The notes beneath the pieces are model-generated. The model was not told the origin of the DNA, ran no database searches, and saw nothing but the letters and a program-made list of their open reading frames with translations. The position numbers were made by a program, and so were the translations under genes. Below are positions 39,325 to 47,548 of a stretch of 64,000 nucleotides of DNA, one piece after another. This DNA comes from Pseudomonas sp. AKS31. Its GTDB lineage: Bacteria > Pseudomonadota > Gammaproteobacteria > Pseudomonadales > Pseudomonadaceae. The stretch is taken from assembly GCF_023634765.1 (NCBI RefSeq), contig NZ_JAMLFX010000003.1, positions 75,266-139,265 on the forward strand, read 5' to 3'. Position 1 is the first letter of the stretch, and the number at the start of each line of letters is the position of its first letter.

Positions 39325-39624
39325 AGCTTTTTTCCTCGATATTAGGTTGCCTCTAGAGAGTTACTGGAGCTAAGGGCGAGATTTCACTGACTCTGTCTGA
39401 CTTCTAGCGAATCATTTAGCGAATCATTGTCTGTGCTGGATTTGTGCAGCTTTAGAGATGAATTACTCTTGCCTCGGCACGTATACCAATTCGGCGCTGC
39501 GTCAACACTGTCACCTAATTCAGAATGTTCAGGTCGATGGTAGTGATTCGTTTCGCCCAATTTAGCCCCTCGAGAACAATGACCAGTTAACCCTGGGCAG
39601 CAGCGCTGGTCATTTCGTAAATAC
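39325..39624. other. Gap between lipoprotein and 115-aa gene
   Basis: 300 bp with only short interrupted frames. It contains a near-duplicate tagcgaatcat/tagcgaatcat pair at about 39,407-39,425 of unknown meaning. Nothing else is seen. Confidence 0.4.
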
Positions 39625-39972
39625 TCACGCTAGGGACAACTTCTCGCGATTAAGGCCCCCTGCTTTCTTCCAGGCTTCGAATCGATGAGTTGCCGCACCG
39701 AAACTGATCTCCATTTCAGCACCAATGGCGTACCGACTTTTCCCCGCATCGAAAAGCCGGTAGCACACTTCCACGCCACGGTCGGATAGTTTTCCGTTCT
39801 CAAGCTTATTCCTTGGGTCACGGGGATCAATCTCCGGACCATCAGATGTGTCCGGTACGGGGGCCAACAGAGATTTCAAGTTGGCAAATCCGGTCATCAC
39901 ACGTTCAAGTCCTGCGGTGATGTTGTCGATGGCTTCACCAACAGCTTTTGGGTCGTAGTGGTTCGTGTTCAT
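39625..39972 (-). CDS. Hypothetical protein with a possible C-terminal helix-turn-helix
   Basis: A 115-residue protein not recognised. The N-terminal half is acidic (AVGEAIDNITAGLERVMTGF, then a Pro/Asp-rich linker). The C-terminal half, LSDRGVEVCYRLFDAGKSRY followed by AIGAEMEISFGAATHRFEAW, has the spacing of a helix-turn-helix as in some transposase or plasmid-encoded DNA-binding proteins. The ribosome site (AGAG then an A-run) is weak. A role in regulating cargo genes is possible but unproven. Confidence 0.55.
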   Translation of the reverse strand: MNTNHYDPKAVGEAIDNITAGLERVMTGFANLKSLLAPVPDTSDGPEIDPRDPRNKLENGKLSDRGVEVCYRLFDAGKSRYAIGAEMEISFGAATHRFEAWKKAGGLNREKLSLA

Positions 39973-40373
39973 TTTTTTTTGCTCTTTATGTAGGTAGGTA
40001 ACTTAAGGAAGGTAATTTATAGCCGATCAGTTGGTTTCGTGCAATGACTATTTGTAACCTACCTACAGAAAGCATTTTCGGACCTCTAGCAAATAGGCGA
40101 ACATCTGCCTCTGAGGATTTCTTGCCAAGGCGCTCATCTGCTTGGTGCCGTACCTGATGCATCAGTACAACTGGATTCGACTGCACCAGTTTAACGATGG
40201 GTTGGCCCCAGCTCAGGCGGAGAAAAAATTTAACGTCGGGTCCGGGAATAGTTGGCAACTACTTAGCGCTCACCATCGTGTTTCGTGCCGTAGCGCCCAA
40301 TGAGCTTGGAGCTCGGCGAATTGAAGCTGGCTGCCCGCTTTAGATCAAATTGCAAGCGGTTGATAGAACAGAT
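39973..40373. other. Gap without a supported gene
   Basis: 400 bp. Two matching stretches gtaggtaggtaac and gtaacctacctac (about 39,991-40,003 and 40,054-40,066) form a 13-bp inverted repeat just upstream of the 115-codon gene, a possible operator. One frame of 90 codons lacks a ribosome site. Confidence 0.45.
39991..40066. promoter_or_regulatory. Inverted repeat upstream of the 115-aa gene
   Basis: gtaggtaggtaac and gtaacctacctac are exact reverse complements about 50 bp apart, in the promoter region of the leftward 115-codon gene. This could be a pair of half-operators for a DNA-binding protein such as the one encoded next to it. Inferred from sequence only. Confidence 0.5.
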
Positions 40374-41705
40374 CTAGGCGCTCCTATCCGGCGTTGCTAT
40401 GGCGGATGATTCGGCTTTGAGCCTCTCAAGCTCTGTATTTGCCGCTGCCAACCGTGCAAAATAATCCTGTTCAGCTGATTTTTGTTGCACTTGGCGCCAT
40501 TCACGGAAGCTACCAGTCAGCCGTAGGATGTTTTGTTCCAATTCTTCCAGAAAGCAAAGGCCATCCTTTTTCGGCCATGACATTTTTCGTCCCAGCAGCT
40601 GTGCTTCCATCACTGCAAGCAAAGAGTCAGGTGGCGACATGACCGCTGACGTGTCAATACCTGGGACCAAGCTCGGGTCTGGCGTCGGAAAAAAGCTACT
40701 TTCAAGCAAAGCACCGGCGAGCTGCTGCAACGTCAATCTTTCAAATCGAATTCGTGATCGCAAACGAAATGGCCAGTCTCCTGAACCACTTCCGGGTATC
40801 TGAATGGATGCTCCGTCTGCAATCTCAAAGCTCACGTCTCCGATTCTTCCTCTAGTAAATGTCTCTCCAGAACAGTGAAAATCATACAAAGGTTTAGAGT
40901 CGCCACGCTGGTACGATTGAATGGCAAGCCCGGGCAAATATTCCAGGTAACCTACCACCCACCCGCCAGGATCCCAACCAAGGGTCAGATAAACTTGTTC
41001 AATCGCATGGACAGTCCCGCTGACTACCGTATCGCTTTCTTTAAGAGTGAGAACGGCAGGCTCACTAGCGCGGCTGACTGCACATAAATAAGCCCAAGGC
41101 CAGTAAGATGTTGAGGGCGCCAAAATCCTATCCTGTTCCCAAACGCCAGGACTCAGAATGTTTTCGTCGTAAGAAGCCCACACGCTGTAGGCATCGCGGA
41201 AAAACTGCTTGAGCTGGTGACGCTCAACGATGACTGCCAGCTCAGCCCTGAGCAGCTCCCACACAGCCTGGACGGGGGGAAATTGCTCTTCATCAATTTT
41301 CGCGGTAGCGCTGAAGAGGTTTGATCCCTCCGTAAGTTGACTGATAGCGCGAGCTCGCGCCATTCCGACCAGCTTTGCAGTTGCCAGCGCTAGTTTTAGA
41401 TAGTTTTGGGGATGAGCGCACAGCCGCGGCTCGGCCGTACGTTTACTTTTGTTATTAGCCAGGATGCAAAAGGCGTTTAAGGCGTTCACCGGCGCATCCA
41501 CGTTATGGGGGATGCCTGACTCGACCACAATTGCACTTTTCGTTACCTTCCGAGCCTTGGCTGCCGTAAGCATGATTCCCAAATTACGAGCTAGGGTCTT
41601 ACGCTCATAAACGGGCATCACTCCCTTGTTCTCGTTGATTTTCTTCTCAATGATGAGTGCAAGGTATGCGCTGTTTTCCTGCGATGAATCGCCTTCCGAG
41701 ACCAT
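40374..41705 (-). CDS. Unrecognised 443-aa cargo protein
   Basis: A 443-residue protein I cannot assign. The N-terminal 70 residues include TLARNLGIMLTAAKARKVTK then SAIVVESGIP, with the look of a Cro/XRE-type helix-turn-helix. The middle (about 180-330) is mixed alpha/beta with LTLGWDPGGWVVGYLEYLP. The last 60 residues (LEELEQNILRLTGSFREWRQ and on) are probably a coiled coil. A good AGGAG site precedes the ATG, and it starts 17 bp after the 80-codon gene, so the two form an operon. It may be a defence or regulatory component; no catalytic motif is visible. Confidence 0.7.
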   Translation of the reverse strand: MVSEGDSSQENSAYLALIIEKKINENKGVMPVYERKTLARNLGIMLTAAKARKVTKSAIVVESGIPHNVDAPVNALNAFCILANNKSKRTAEPRLCAHPQNYLKLALATAKLVGMARARAISQLTEGSNLFSATAKIDEEQFPPVQAVWELLRAELAVIVERHQLKQFFRDAYSVWASYDENILSPGVWEQDRILAPSTSYWPWAYLCAVSRASEPAVLTLKESDTVVSGTVHAIEQVYLTLGWDPGGWVVGYLEYLPGLAIQSYQRGDSKPLYDFHCSGETFTRGRIGDVSFEIADGASIQIPGSGSGDWPFRLRSRIRFERLTLQQLAGALLESSFFPTPDPSLVPGIDTSAVMSPPDSLLAVMEAQLLGRKMSWPKKDGLCFLEELEQNILRLTGSFREWRQVQQKSAEQDYFARLAAANTELERLKAESSAIATPDRSA

Positions 41706-41722
41706 GTGTAGAGCTCCTGCGA

Positions 41723-41965
41723 TTAATAATAAGGGTTACGGTTAGGCTGCTGCGCCCGGATATACCGCGCCCGGCTTGCACGAGCCCTAGAGACCTTCCC
41801 GGTTACAGGAGTCTGAACACGCAGCCAGATTTCGCCCCGATCATCGCGTTCGATACCAATGATTCGCCACACGCAGCCGAAATCAGTGCCTTTCAAATGC
41901 ACCAGCATGCCGATGGTCAACGCGTACAAGGGGATTGGTGTTCCTTCGTTTAATCGTCTGCGCAT
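41723..41965 (-). CDS. Unrecognised 80-aa cargo protein with SH3-like core
   Basis: An 80-residue basic protein (MRRRLNEGTPIPLYALTIGM...). The centre, GMLVHLKGTDFGCVWRIIGIE and then GEIWLRVQTPVTGK, has the strand-turn pattern of a small SH3-like or KOW-like barrel; the end is Arg-rich and could bind nucleic acid. The ATG is chosen because GAGGAG lies 7 bp upstream; an in-frame extension of 20 codons lacks such a site. First gene of a pair with the 443-codon gene. Confidence 0.65.
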   Translation of the reverse strand: MRRRLNEGTPIPLYALTIGMLVHLKGTDFGCVWRIIGIERDDRGEIWLRVQTPVTGKVSRARASRARYIRAQQPNRNPYY

Positions 41966-42901
41966 TTTGTTCTCCTCAAAAATGGACATTTCGGAAGAAA
42001 TTGTGGCGATCAAACAAAACGACATCTCTATGAAAATATTAGATTCATTAAAAAATCTACATAGATTAGCGCGTCATATTTACATAGATAATATTAAATT
42101 TCTTTCTATTTCAATGGCTTACCCACCGTCTGATTTAGGAGGTAGTGCGAACCAAGCTTTTGGTCCGCAGCTCATTGCTTGCCATTGAGTCAAGCATCGA
42201 GCTAATCTCTCGTGCACTCTGTGTTAGCAGAGGCCGGGCGTTTTCAAGCCCCAATGTCTGGCCTTTAGGCCCATGCCGAGCAGTAGTCCTCATCCAGTTG
42301 AGCTTCTGCATACGGACGACACCTTAGCTATCCGATTGGACGCAAGGAACACATCACGGCCCCACGCACTTTAGTGCTGCGTTGCCAAATAAAAAAGCTC
42401 ATACGCATCTAAGGATCAGATAGCGTAATGGCACGCTTAGAGCTCGTGAGGCTCGATGCATTGTTGCCCACTGAGGCTTCAGCAGAGCAAACATACCGCC
42501 CCGACACTCATGACCTTGAGGGCAAGACTGGCAAGTAATAGCCAGGAATTGTGGTTTTGGCTTTGTGCATAGAGCCTTCCCATTTTCTGCCTCCCCCACC
42601 TTTCAGGTGAAGTACCCGAAACGGTGTTTGTGTGACCTTTAGACGGTCGAACAAGCGGCAGATCAATATCACCGCCGGCAATCAAGGCGCAAAATCAACT
42701 GAGGACGCACATAGGATTTGTGACGACTGCAGGCTTCACTAGGCGTGGCTTTGATGCACTGGAGCATTGGCCACAGCCGAAGCGCAAGCAATGTCACGGG
42801 GATAAACACCTGTGACGTATCTGGATCCTTCCATCGGTTGGACCAATAAACATTGGCTGAAACACGCCCGCAAAAGAAAGTTCTTCTATTGAGGATCTCT
42901 T
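41966..42901. other. Long gap of the cargo region without a supported gene
   Basis: About 930 bp. All frames are short, interrupted and without ribosome sites or family resemblance. An AT-rich stretch at about 42,030-42,110 is the likely promoter area of the 80-codon gene. It may hold decayed genes. Confidence 0.5.
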
Positions 42902-43033
42902 ATGCGCGGATTGCGTGGGCAACCTGATTGGCTGAAAAAGATTTTTCCTCCGATTGTGAAGGAAATTCTGCGTCTGATTTTTCGCAAGCTTGTTGAGTGG
43001 GCTTGGGAGAAAGTACGCGAGATGATCAGCTAA
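42902..43033 (+). CDS. 43-aa amphipathic peptide gene
   Basis: A short frame encoding 43 residues, beginning MRGLRGQPDW and continuing LKKIFPPIVKEILRLIFRKL then VEWAWEKVREMIS. Almost all of it after residue 10 can form one amphipathic helix with hydrophobic Ile/Leu/Phe/Trp on one face and Lys/Arg/Glu on the other, net positive. GAGG lies 8 bp before the ATG and a hairpin follows the stop. It might be a membrane-active peptide (toxin-like) or a small membrane-associated regulator; no family is recognised. Confidence 0.55.
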   Translation: MRGLRGQPDWLKKIFPPIVKEILRLIFRKLVEWAWEKVREMIS

Positions 43034-43041
43034 CCCTCAAA

Positions 43042-43066
43042 AAGCGGCCCACTCGGTGAGCCGCTT
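43042..43066 (+). terminator. Hairpin after the 43-aa peptide gene
   Basis: aagcggc and gccgctt pair around cactcggtga with extra internal pairing (cac/gtg). It lies 8 bp beyond the stop. The T run is short, so termination is only likely. Confidence 0.5.
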
Positions 43067-43282
43067 CCGCCAATGTAAAGTTCATCACCTTTCTGATGGT
43101 CAGACGATCGCGACGGCTCTAGGCTAGTGCAAAGATGTCTGTTGACTGAAGCGTCAACCTTCCGCCTTCACTTCCCTCATTTCGAAATCAATTCGCTCAT
43201 AAACAAGCCGTAGATACCAAACGAGGAGGCATGACCGGATGAGGAGTGCATACGCGACGAGTATTGCTCCAGCGCGCCAACA

Positions 43283-43314
43283 AAAAAGGCCAGCCCGCGT
43301 GGGGTGGCCTTTTT
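43283..43314. terminator. Intrinsic terminator of the hsd operon
   Basis: aaaaaggcca and tggccttttt form a stem with A and T runs on both sides. It lies about 25 bp beyond the hsdM stop and would end the leftward restriction operon. The sequence type resembles the other aaaaaggcc terminators in the window. Confidence 0.82.
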
Positions 43315-43339
43315 CCTAACGCGAAGCATCCTTCGCTAG

Positions 43340-44947
43340 TTAATCCAGCAACGGCAATCCTAGCTGACTTAAAAACTCATTGTGATTTTGCGTGGCGGTT
43401 TTGATGCTATTGTTAATATTTGACAACTCAGAGTGTATGACAGAAAGATCAATTTCCTCCTCAACTTTTGCTGTGCTTACATAACGCGAAATATTAAGAT
43501 TGAAATTATTCCTCTCGATATCTTCCATACTTACGCGGCGCGAATAACGTGTTTCTTCTCTGCGGTAGCGATAGGTATCAATGATCTTCGCGATATGCTC
43601 TGGCAAAATTTGGTTCTGCCGCTTTCCTTTCTCAAAGTGTTCGGCAGCATTTATAAACAATACGTCATTGGGCTTCTTGCACTTTTTGAGTACAAGGATG
43701 CATACAGGTATACCCGTAGAAAAAAACAGATTGGCTGGTAACCCAATTACCGTGTCTATGTTGCCGTCCTTAAGCAGCTTGGTACGTATGCGCTCCTCGG
43801 CTCCGCCACGAAAAAGGACGCCATGCGGAAGAATTATCGCCATTACGCCATCTTGTTTCAGGAAGTGGAAGCCATGTAACAAGAACGCGAAATCCGCAGC
43901 CGATTTAGGCGCTTGGCCATAGTTCTTAAAACGTGTGTCCTCTCCCAATGCTTCGCTCGGCTCCCAGCGGTAGCTGAAGGGTGGATTGGCAACCACAGCA
44001 TCGAATTTTGGCATCCTAGCCGGGTTGGTCTCGCGCAGCATGTCCCACTCGTTGAGCAGGGTATCACCATGAAAAATCTCGAATTCCGAATCCTTCATAC
44101 CATGCAGCAACATGTTCATACGAGCCAGATTGTAGGTCGTGATGTTCTTTTCCTGACCATAGATCTTGCCAATGCCATGTGCCCCCATCCGATGACGAAC
44201 GTTCAACAAAAGCGATCCAGAACCGCACGCAAAGTCGAGCACACTATCAAGATTGGAGCGTTGACCAGTCGCGGGTTCCTGACCGTCTAACGTCACAATT
44301 GCAGACAAAATGCTGGAAATAGGCTGTGGCGTATAAAACTCGCCTGCTTTTTTGCCCGATCCTGACGCAAACTGTCCTATTAGATACTCATAAGCATCTC
44401 CCAGGGTGTCACTATCGGTACTGAACTGACCTAATCCTTTAGAGATTTCCGCGATTATTTTGCAAAGGCGGGCGTTACGCTCGGGATAAGCCTTACCCAG
44501 CTTGTCCGACGCAAGGTTGATCTCCGAGAATAAACCTCTAAAAGTACTGGCAAAAGACTCTTCTTCAATGTACTTAAAGCCCGCCTGTAGAGTACTAAGG
44601 AGCTTCGCATCCTGCGTGCGCGCTAATTCAGCGATATTTCCCCACAAATACTGTGGCTCAATCACGTAATGAACCTTGCGACGCATCTGTTTTTCAAATT
44701 CAGGCACATCTTCAAAATTGCACTCATACCAACGCTGCAGCGGTGTAGAAACTGAATCGTCGACCTGCTGTGGGTAATCCTCCCCTAGCTCTTTCTGAGC
44801 GGCGGCCTCAAAGTTATCCGATAAATAGCGAAGGAAAAGAAAGGCCAGCATATAGTCACGGAAGTCATCCGCATTCATTGCACCGCGTAATTGGTCGGCA
44901 ATAGCCCAGAGGGTTTTGCCAAGTTTCTGTTTTTCAGACTCGGTCAT
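43340..44947 (-). CDS. hsdM: Type I restriction-modification methyltransferase subunit
   Basis: Adenine-N6 methyltransferase of the type I system, 535 residues. An N-terminal helical HsdM domain (KLGKTLWAIADQLRGAM onward) is followed by the AdoMet-binding motif DFACGSG at 238-244 and the catalytic NPPF at 321-324. The partner GEFYTPQPI motif is present. Two HsdM bind one HsdS to modify host DNA. It is the last gene of the operon; its start overlaps the PrrC-like gene stop by ATGA. In most type I loci hsdM is before hsdS, so its terminal place here is unusual. Confidence 0.95.
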   Translation of the reverse strand: MTESEKQKLGKTLWAIADQLRGAMNADDFRDYMLAFLFLRYLSDNFEAAAQKELGEDYPQQVDDSVSTPLQRWYECNFEDVPEFEKQMRRKVHYVIEPQYLWGNIAELARTQDAKLLSTLQAGFKYIEEESFASTFRGLFSEINLASDKLGKAYPERNARLCKIIAEISKGLGQFSTDSDTLGDAYEYLIGQFASGSGKKAGEFYTPQPISSILSAIVTLDGQEPATGQRSNLDSVLDFACGSGSLLLNVRHRMGAHGIGKIYGQEKNITTYNLARMNMLLHGMKDSEFEIFHGDTLLNEWDMLRETNPARMPKFDAVVANPPFSYRWEPSEALGEDTRFKNYGQAPKSAADFAFLLHGFHFLKQDGVMAIILPHGVLFRGGAEERIRTKLLKDGNIDTVIGLPANLFFSTGIPVCILVLKKCKKPNDVLFINAAEHFEKGKRQNQILPEHIAKIIDTYRYRREETRYSRRVSMEDIERNNFNLNISRYVSTAKVEEEIDLSVIHSELSNINNSIKTATQNHNEFLSQLGLPLLD

Positions 44948-46053
44948 GGAGCACCTATAATCTCAGCCTCAGGAGCCTGAGGAAACAATTCGGGGTTAAA
45001 GGGGTAACGGCTCAGGAAGTCATTCAAAATCTTCCTAAAATAATCCTTGTTCTCATCAAGCATCTGCTGCGGTTCGTAAAGCGAGTAGTTACCGTGGCTT
45101 AGGATATTAATGAGACGAGCATGTAGTATTCCGTCCAAATCATCTTCCTCCTGTTTAATACAGGCAGAAAAGTTCTTATGGCCATGAAAACTTGCCGTTT
45201 TTTCTAAAATTGTACGTAGCATATTGAAGTGGTGAGTAAACAACCGATCTTCTCGTGCAGCTTGATAAAGCTCAGCCAACGCTGCCACATGGTGGAAAAA
45301 TGGAGTATCGCCATCCTCCGGCCGCAGCAGATACCCACCGCCTATTGGATGCTTATTAACGACGTACTTGCGGGCCTTACCCATTTCGTTGCATAACACG
45401 TTGAAGAACAGCGTGTGATGAGTAGATATTACCGTTTTAAGCTTGTTATCCTGACGCTTAAGCAGTTGTGCTAAGTGGTTGGCAACAGCAATCGCATTGT
45501 GCTCATCCAATGAGGAGATCGGATCATCAATGTAAAGGTACTTTACCCACTGATACACCTCGATTTCTGGATCCATTGCCAGTTCGACCACCGCTAGGAA
45601 GAAACACCAGATAAATATGTTTTCTTCGCCACGAGAGACTTTAATATTGTCAATGATTTGACCGCCAACCACTCGCGAAAATCGTACAGCGCTTTCCACT
45701 GTATCAATGCGAAAATCGAAGTCCGCGTAACGCTGCAATAGCGGCCGGATACGGTTATCCATCTCCAGCTCAAATAAGCCCTGAAAAAAACGCGAAGTTT
45801 TATTTAGCAACAAACGACGATCTGCATCGCCCTCCAAGTCGTTATTCCAATGAAACAGATCTTCGGTAAAAGCATTGAAATACAGCGTATCGCGGGTCTC
45901 GTCTTGCTTGCCCTCATCCTTAAATGCCATAGATAGCCGGGTCTTGCCAGTGCCATTATACGCATACAGCAAAATTGCCTTTTTGGTTTCCAGCTCTGCG
46001 CGTAAATATTTCGCGAGGGTAGCCAAATCCGCTAGGGGCTGTCCTTGCTTCAT
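44944..46053 (-). CDS. prrC: PrrC-type anticodon nuclease
   Basis: Probable tRNA anticodon nuclease kept silent by the type I complex and released when a phage disables restriction. 369 residues. The N-terminal ABC-like ATPase has Walker A AYNGTGKT (31-38), signature KVSRGEEN (138-145), Walker B YIDD (174-177), D-loop SSLD and switch His in STHH. The C-terminal part has Arg280-x3-Glu284 and His320, matching the active-site pattern Arg320, Glu324, His356 of E. coli PrrC (396 aa), though the Glu-to-His distance is 36 here against 32. It lies inside the hsd operon with 4-bp overlaps on both sides. A general AAA_13 ATPase is the alternative. Confidence 0.85.
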   Translation of the reverse strand: MKQGQPLADLATLAKYLRAELETKKAILLYAYNGTGKTRLSMAFKDEGKQDETRDTLYFNAFTEDLFHWNNDLEGDADRRLLLNKTSRFFQGLFELEMDNRIRPLLQRYADFDFRIDTVESAVRFSRVVGGQIIDNIKVSRGEENIFIWCFFLAVVELAMDPEIEVYQWVKYLYIDDPISSLDEHNAIAVANHLAQLLKRQDNKLKTVISTHHTLFFNVLCNEMGKARKYVVNKHPIGGGYLLRPEDGDTPFFHHVAALAELYQAAREDRLFTHHFNMLRTILEKTASFHGHKNFSACIKQEEDDLDGILHARLINILSHGNYSLYEPQQMLDENKDYFRKILNDFLSRYPFNPELFPQAPEAEIIGAP

Positions 46054-47306
46054 GAAGCCACCTCATTGAGCGCAGGAAAAAGCTGCTGCATTAAACCTAG
46101 TTTATGGGCTTTGAGGCGTTCAATTCTTAGGAGCTGTGCAGAGATTTTCTCATCAAGTGACGTGAAACATGCAGCGATCCTTAATTGTTCAGCAATATCA
46201 GGAACCGGAATGATAACTTCATTCTTAAATGTGGTGGGATTGATATTTACCTGGCTGATACTTGGGCGTGCCAATGCTTTTATTTTTTTCTGATACTGCT
46301 GCGAATTTAATATAAAATTACAAAACTCTGGAATTATCTTATTTTTATCAAGACGATAAGCGACTATGTAAGATGCTGTAATACAGTCTATATCTCGATC
46401 AAATAATGATATTTTTCCTACAAGATCAGGACTATTGGTACGATTTAAAAGAATATCACCGCGAATGAGGCGAATTTTAGCAAAAGACTCATCGTCAAGA
46501 TCGATATAGGCTAAGTTCGAAAATTTCAGCCCGCCATCCACCATATTCCCCATTCGGAGAACCGGATATTTTCCTGATTCCGATGTTGAGCTAGAGGTTC
46601 CATAAAATGACTTAACTACCAAACTTTCTAAAGGTTTTGTCTGCCACTCAGCAGCGTCCCGAAACTCTGGAAACCGTAAATTCGGCAACGATTCGCCATC
46701 CCGGGGAAATAGCTGCTGCATTAAACCATTTTTATGCTCCTTGATGGCTTCCAGCTTAAGAGTCTCTGCCCCAACCAGATCGTCTAGGGATGAAAGACAG
46801 TTGGCGATCTTATTTTGTTCCTCAATAGACGGTACGGGCAAACACAGCTCTGAAAATTGCTTATAGCTGACCATTTTACCGTCGCGGAGCCCCTCAAGAT
46901 TTTTTATCATCTCACCGATAAATCGTTCAGTTTTCAGGTAGTGCCTGAAGTAATCTTCTGCGTGTCCTGATTTAAGTCGAAGAATTACATAAGCCGGGCT
47001 GCAGATTCCACGATATCGCGAAAATTCTATCCCGCCTTGAAACGAACGAAGGCTGATAACAAAGTTTCCAACCTCAACAACCTTATACCCTTCGATACTT
47101 TTATCAGCCACGGACACGTGATAATCAATCATTTCACGTGGAATAGCACCAAACTCCTGAGTTATCGCTAGCACAGGGAGATCGGAGTTGTGATTTTTGT
47201 TGCTGATTTGATCGAAAATCTCATCTCCAAATAAGCTAGCCCACTCGGCTTTGAATTCAGGGAAACGCAAGATCGGCTCCGAAGGAGATCTATAATTCCT
47301 ACTCAT
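46050..47306 (-). CDS. hsdS: Type I restriction-modification specificity subunit
   Basis: DNA-recognition subunit, 418 residues. It shows the standard two-fold design: target-recognition domain 1, a conserved helical spacer (EEQNKIANCLSSLDDLVGAE ... HKNGLMQQLFP), domain 2, and a second spacer (AEQLRIAACFTSLDEKISAQ ... HKLGLMQQLFP). The target sequence is bipartite and cannot be predicted here. The ATG is preferred (GGGAG upstream) over an in-frame GTG 7 codons earlier. Its start overlaps the stop of an 81-codon frame, its stop overlaps the PrrC-like gene start. Confidence 0.93.
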   Translation of the reverse strand: MSRNYRSPSEPILRFPEFKAEWASLFGDEIFDQISNKNHNSDLPVLAITQEFGAIPREMIDYHVSVADKSIEGYKVVEVGNFVISLRSFQGGIEFSRYRGICSPAYVILRLKSGHAEDYFRHYLKTERFIGEMIKNLEGLRDGKMVSYKQFSELCLPVPSIEEQNKIANCLSSLDDLVGAETLKLEAIKEHKNGLMQQLFPRDGESLPNLRFPEFRDAAEWQTKPLESLVVKSFYGTSSSTSESGKYPVLRMGNMVDGGLKFSNLAYIDLDDESFAKIRLIRGDILLNRTNSPDLVGKISLFDRDIDCITASYIVAYRLDKNKIIPEFCNFILNSQQYQKKIKALARPSISQVNINPTTFKNEVIIPVPDIAEQLRIAACFTSLDEKISAQLLRIERLKAHKLGLMQQLFPALNEVAS

Positions 47307-47548
47307 ATCATTTCGCTCCCAAGCCACGCAACAATGGCTTTAGACAGATTCCCCTTGCAATTTTTTGTATGCTCTAAGTGCGATGAGGCTAAAATTGTAC
47401 GCAGAAAATTCACTCTATTTAGAAAAAAGGCAAGTGTATTGGCAAGCGGAGTGGGAGCAGAATCGTTCATAATGGAACCGGTTGCTGTAAAGTTTACGAT
47501 TTTGGCTCTGTCCATATGCAGCCCTGATAATAAGAGGTTATCCGTCAA
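47303..47548 (-). CDS. 81-aa ORF coupled between hsdR and hsdS
   Basis: A frame of 81 codons fills the hsdR-hsdS gap exactly: a TTG start overlaps the hsdR stop by TTGA and its stop overlaps the hsdS start by ATGA. The product begins MTDNLLLSGLHMDRAKIVNF and contains LANTLAFFLNRVNFLRTILA; no family is recognised. The double overlap suggests a real, coupled gene or at least a frame used to carry ribosomes from hsdR to hsdS. A TTG start and lack of a ribosome site keep confidence low. Confidence 0.4.
   Translation of the reverse strand: MTDNLLLSGLHMDRAKIVNFTATGSIMNDSAPTPLANTLAFFLNRVNFLRTILASSHLEHTKNCKGNLSKAIVAWLGSEMI

Noticed and set aside
39986..40258. Leftward frame of 90 codons upstream of the 115-aa gene
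   Set aside because: Its only start is a TTG without a ribosome site, and it runs over the inverted repeat proposed as an operator.
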